Positions 37,285 to 37,423 of a DNA stretch of 37,423 nt are shown piece by piece (position 1 is the stretch's first letter; every line of letters starts with the position of its first letter). The stretch covers positions 1 through 37,423 of the forward strand of contig JAQBGG010000165.1 in assembly GCA_032122625.1 (NCBI GenBank). The letters are read 5' to 3'. Position numbers and translations under genes: made by a program. The notes beneath the pieces were generated by a model that saw only the letters and a list, made by a program, of their open reading frames with translations, did not search any database and was not told the DNA's origin. The DNA comes from CAXMST01 sp032122625 (lineage in GTDB: Bacteria; Actinomycetota; Thermoleophilia; Solirubrobacterales; 70-9).

Positions 37285-37423
37285 TCATACCCGGTGGATC
37301 TCGAACAGATTCGTGCCGAGTCCCTGCTCCGGTAGCCCGGCGGTGATCGCGACGAGCTCGCCCTTCTCGGCAACCCCGAGCTCCCGTGCGATCGAGGCCG
37401 AGTCGTCGAGCAGCGCCCGCAGG
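37285..37423 (-). CDS. pyk: Pyruvate kinase, C-terminal end (partial)
   Basis: The minus-strand frame ending at TGA 37285-37287 encodes 45 visible residues ending KGELVAITAGLPEQGLGTNL and then FEIHRV. This is the C-terminal domain signature of pyruvate kinase (family form GDLVVITAG.P...GTTN.I.VHRV). The rest of the gene is beyond the right edge. Pyruvate kinase makes pyruvate and ATP from phosphoenolpyruvate and ADP. The call rests on a short segment but the match is specific. Confidence 0.85.
   Translation of the reverse strand, partial: LRALLDDSASIARELGVAEKGELVAITAGLPEQGLGTNLFEIHRV

Noticed and set aside
1..37423. tRNA, rRNA, CRISPR array, insertion sequence, integrase or phage genes
   Set aside because: None was recognised on either strand by reading. 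The repeats found are too few and irregular for a CRISPR array, and no transposase-like protein is encoded. A tRNA covariance scan was not possible here.

Overview
The window is GC-rich, gene-dense DNA typical of a deep-branching actinobacterium. Three things point to Thermoleophilia/Solirubrobacterales, although this is inference from gene content and not a phylogenetic test: an mIHF-type nucleoid protein, YrbE/MlaF lipid-transport genes, and a separate LigD-type polymerase and ATP-dependent ligase. Many genes also have a -10-like hexamer (TANNNT) only 6-8 nt upstream of the start codon, which suggests widespread leaderless transcription. I see no rRNA, tRNA, CRISPR array, transposase, integrase or phage gene. 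The content looks like chromosomal housekeeping and accessory metabolism, not a mobile island.

Layout. 1-3.2 kb: a truncated lipoprotein gene (minus), then two YrbE/MlaE permeases and an MlaF-type ATPase with no MCE protein. 3.2-4.1 kb: a 349-bp gap with a hairpin, one copy of a 51-bp inverted repeat and a degenerate 32-bp tandem repeat, then a DUF1697 gene. 4.2-9.7 kb: an MMPL/RND exporter, a thioredoxin-fold membrane protein lacking the first active-site Cys, a B3/4-domain protein, a conserved unknown with a Cys/His-rich tail, and a membrane protein. 9.8-13.1 kb: an mIHF-like gene, a 333-bp regulatory gap with a terminator, an alpha-oxoamine synthase, a small membrane protein and an AlkA-type glycosylase. 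13.2-16.0 kb: a thiamine-precursor ABC transporter operon (minus) behind a clear TPP riboswitch. 16.0-19.7 kb: a MoxR ATPase/CoxE VWA pair, divergent from a 70-aa membrane protein, and a long coiled-coil protein. 19.8-21.8 kb: amt-glnK with a PII protein lacking Tyr51. 21.9-25.5 kb: a PAS/metallo-beta-lactamase pair, a GGDEF protein, an HD-GYP relic, a DUF5679 protein, and a rhodanese/coiled-coil operon. 25.6-29.2 kb: thiolase, glutamine amidotransferase, a degenerate class III cyclase and an LhgO-type oxidase. 29.2-35.0 kb: a nested palindrome, ATP-dependent DNA ligase, a DUF4160/DUF2442 pair, a secreted protein, a PI-PLC-like membrane protein and LigD-type polymerase. 35.2 kb to the end: a crotonase, a hotdog thioesterase, a frameshifted glutathione S-transferase and the 3' end of pyruvate kinase.

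Genes that plausibly work together: the YrbE/MlaF module in lipid transport; ThiXYZ under TPP control; Amt with its PII partner; MoxR with CoxE; PAS with MBL hydrolase; DNA ligase with LigD polymerase in end joining (no Ku in the window). No single locus is clearly a new system. The most unusual signals are the 47-bp co-centred palindrome between lhgO and the ligase gene, the PII protein without its modification site, the three-frameshift HD-GYP relic, the 51-bp inverted repeat around the permease/ATPase genes, and the widespread leaderless promoter signature.
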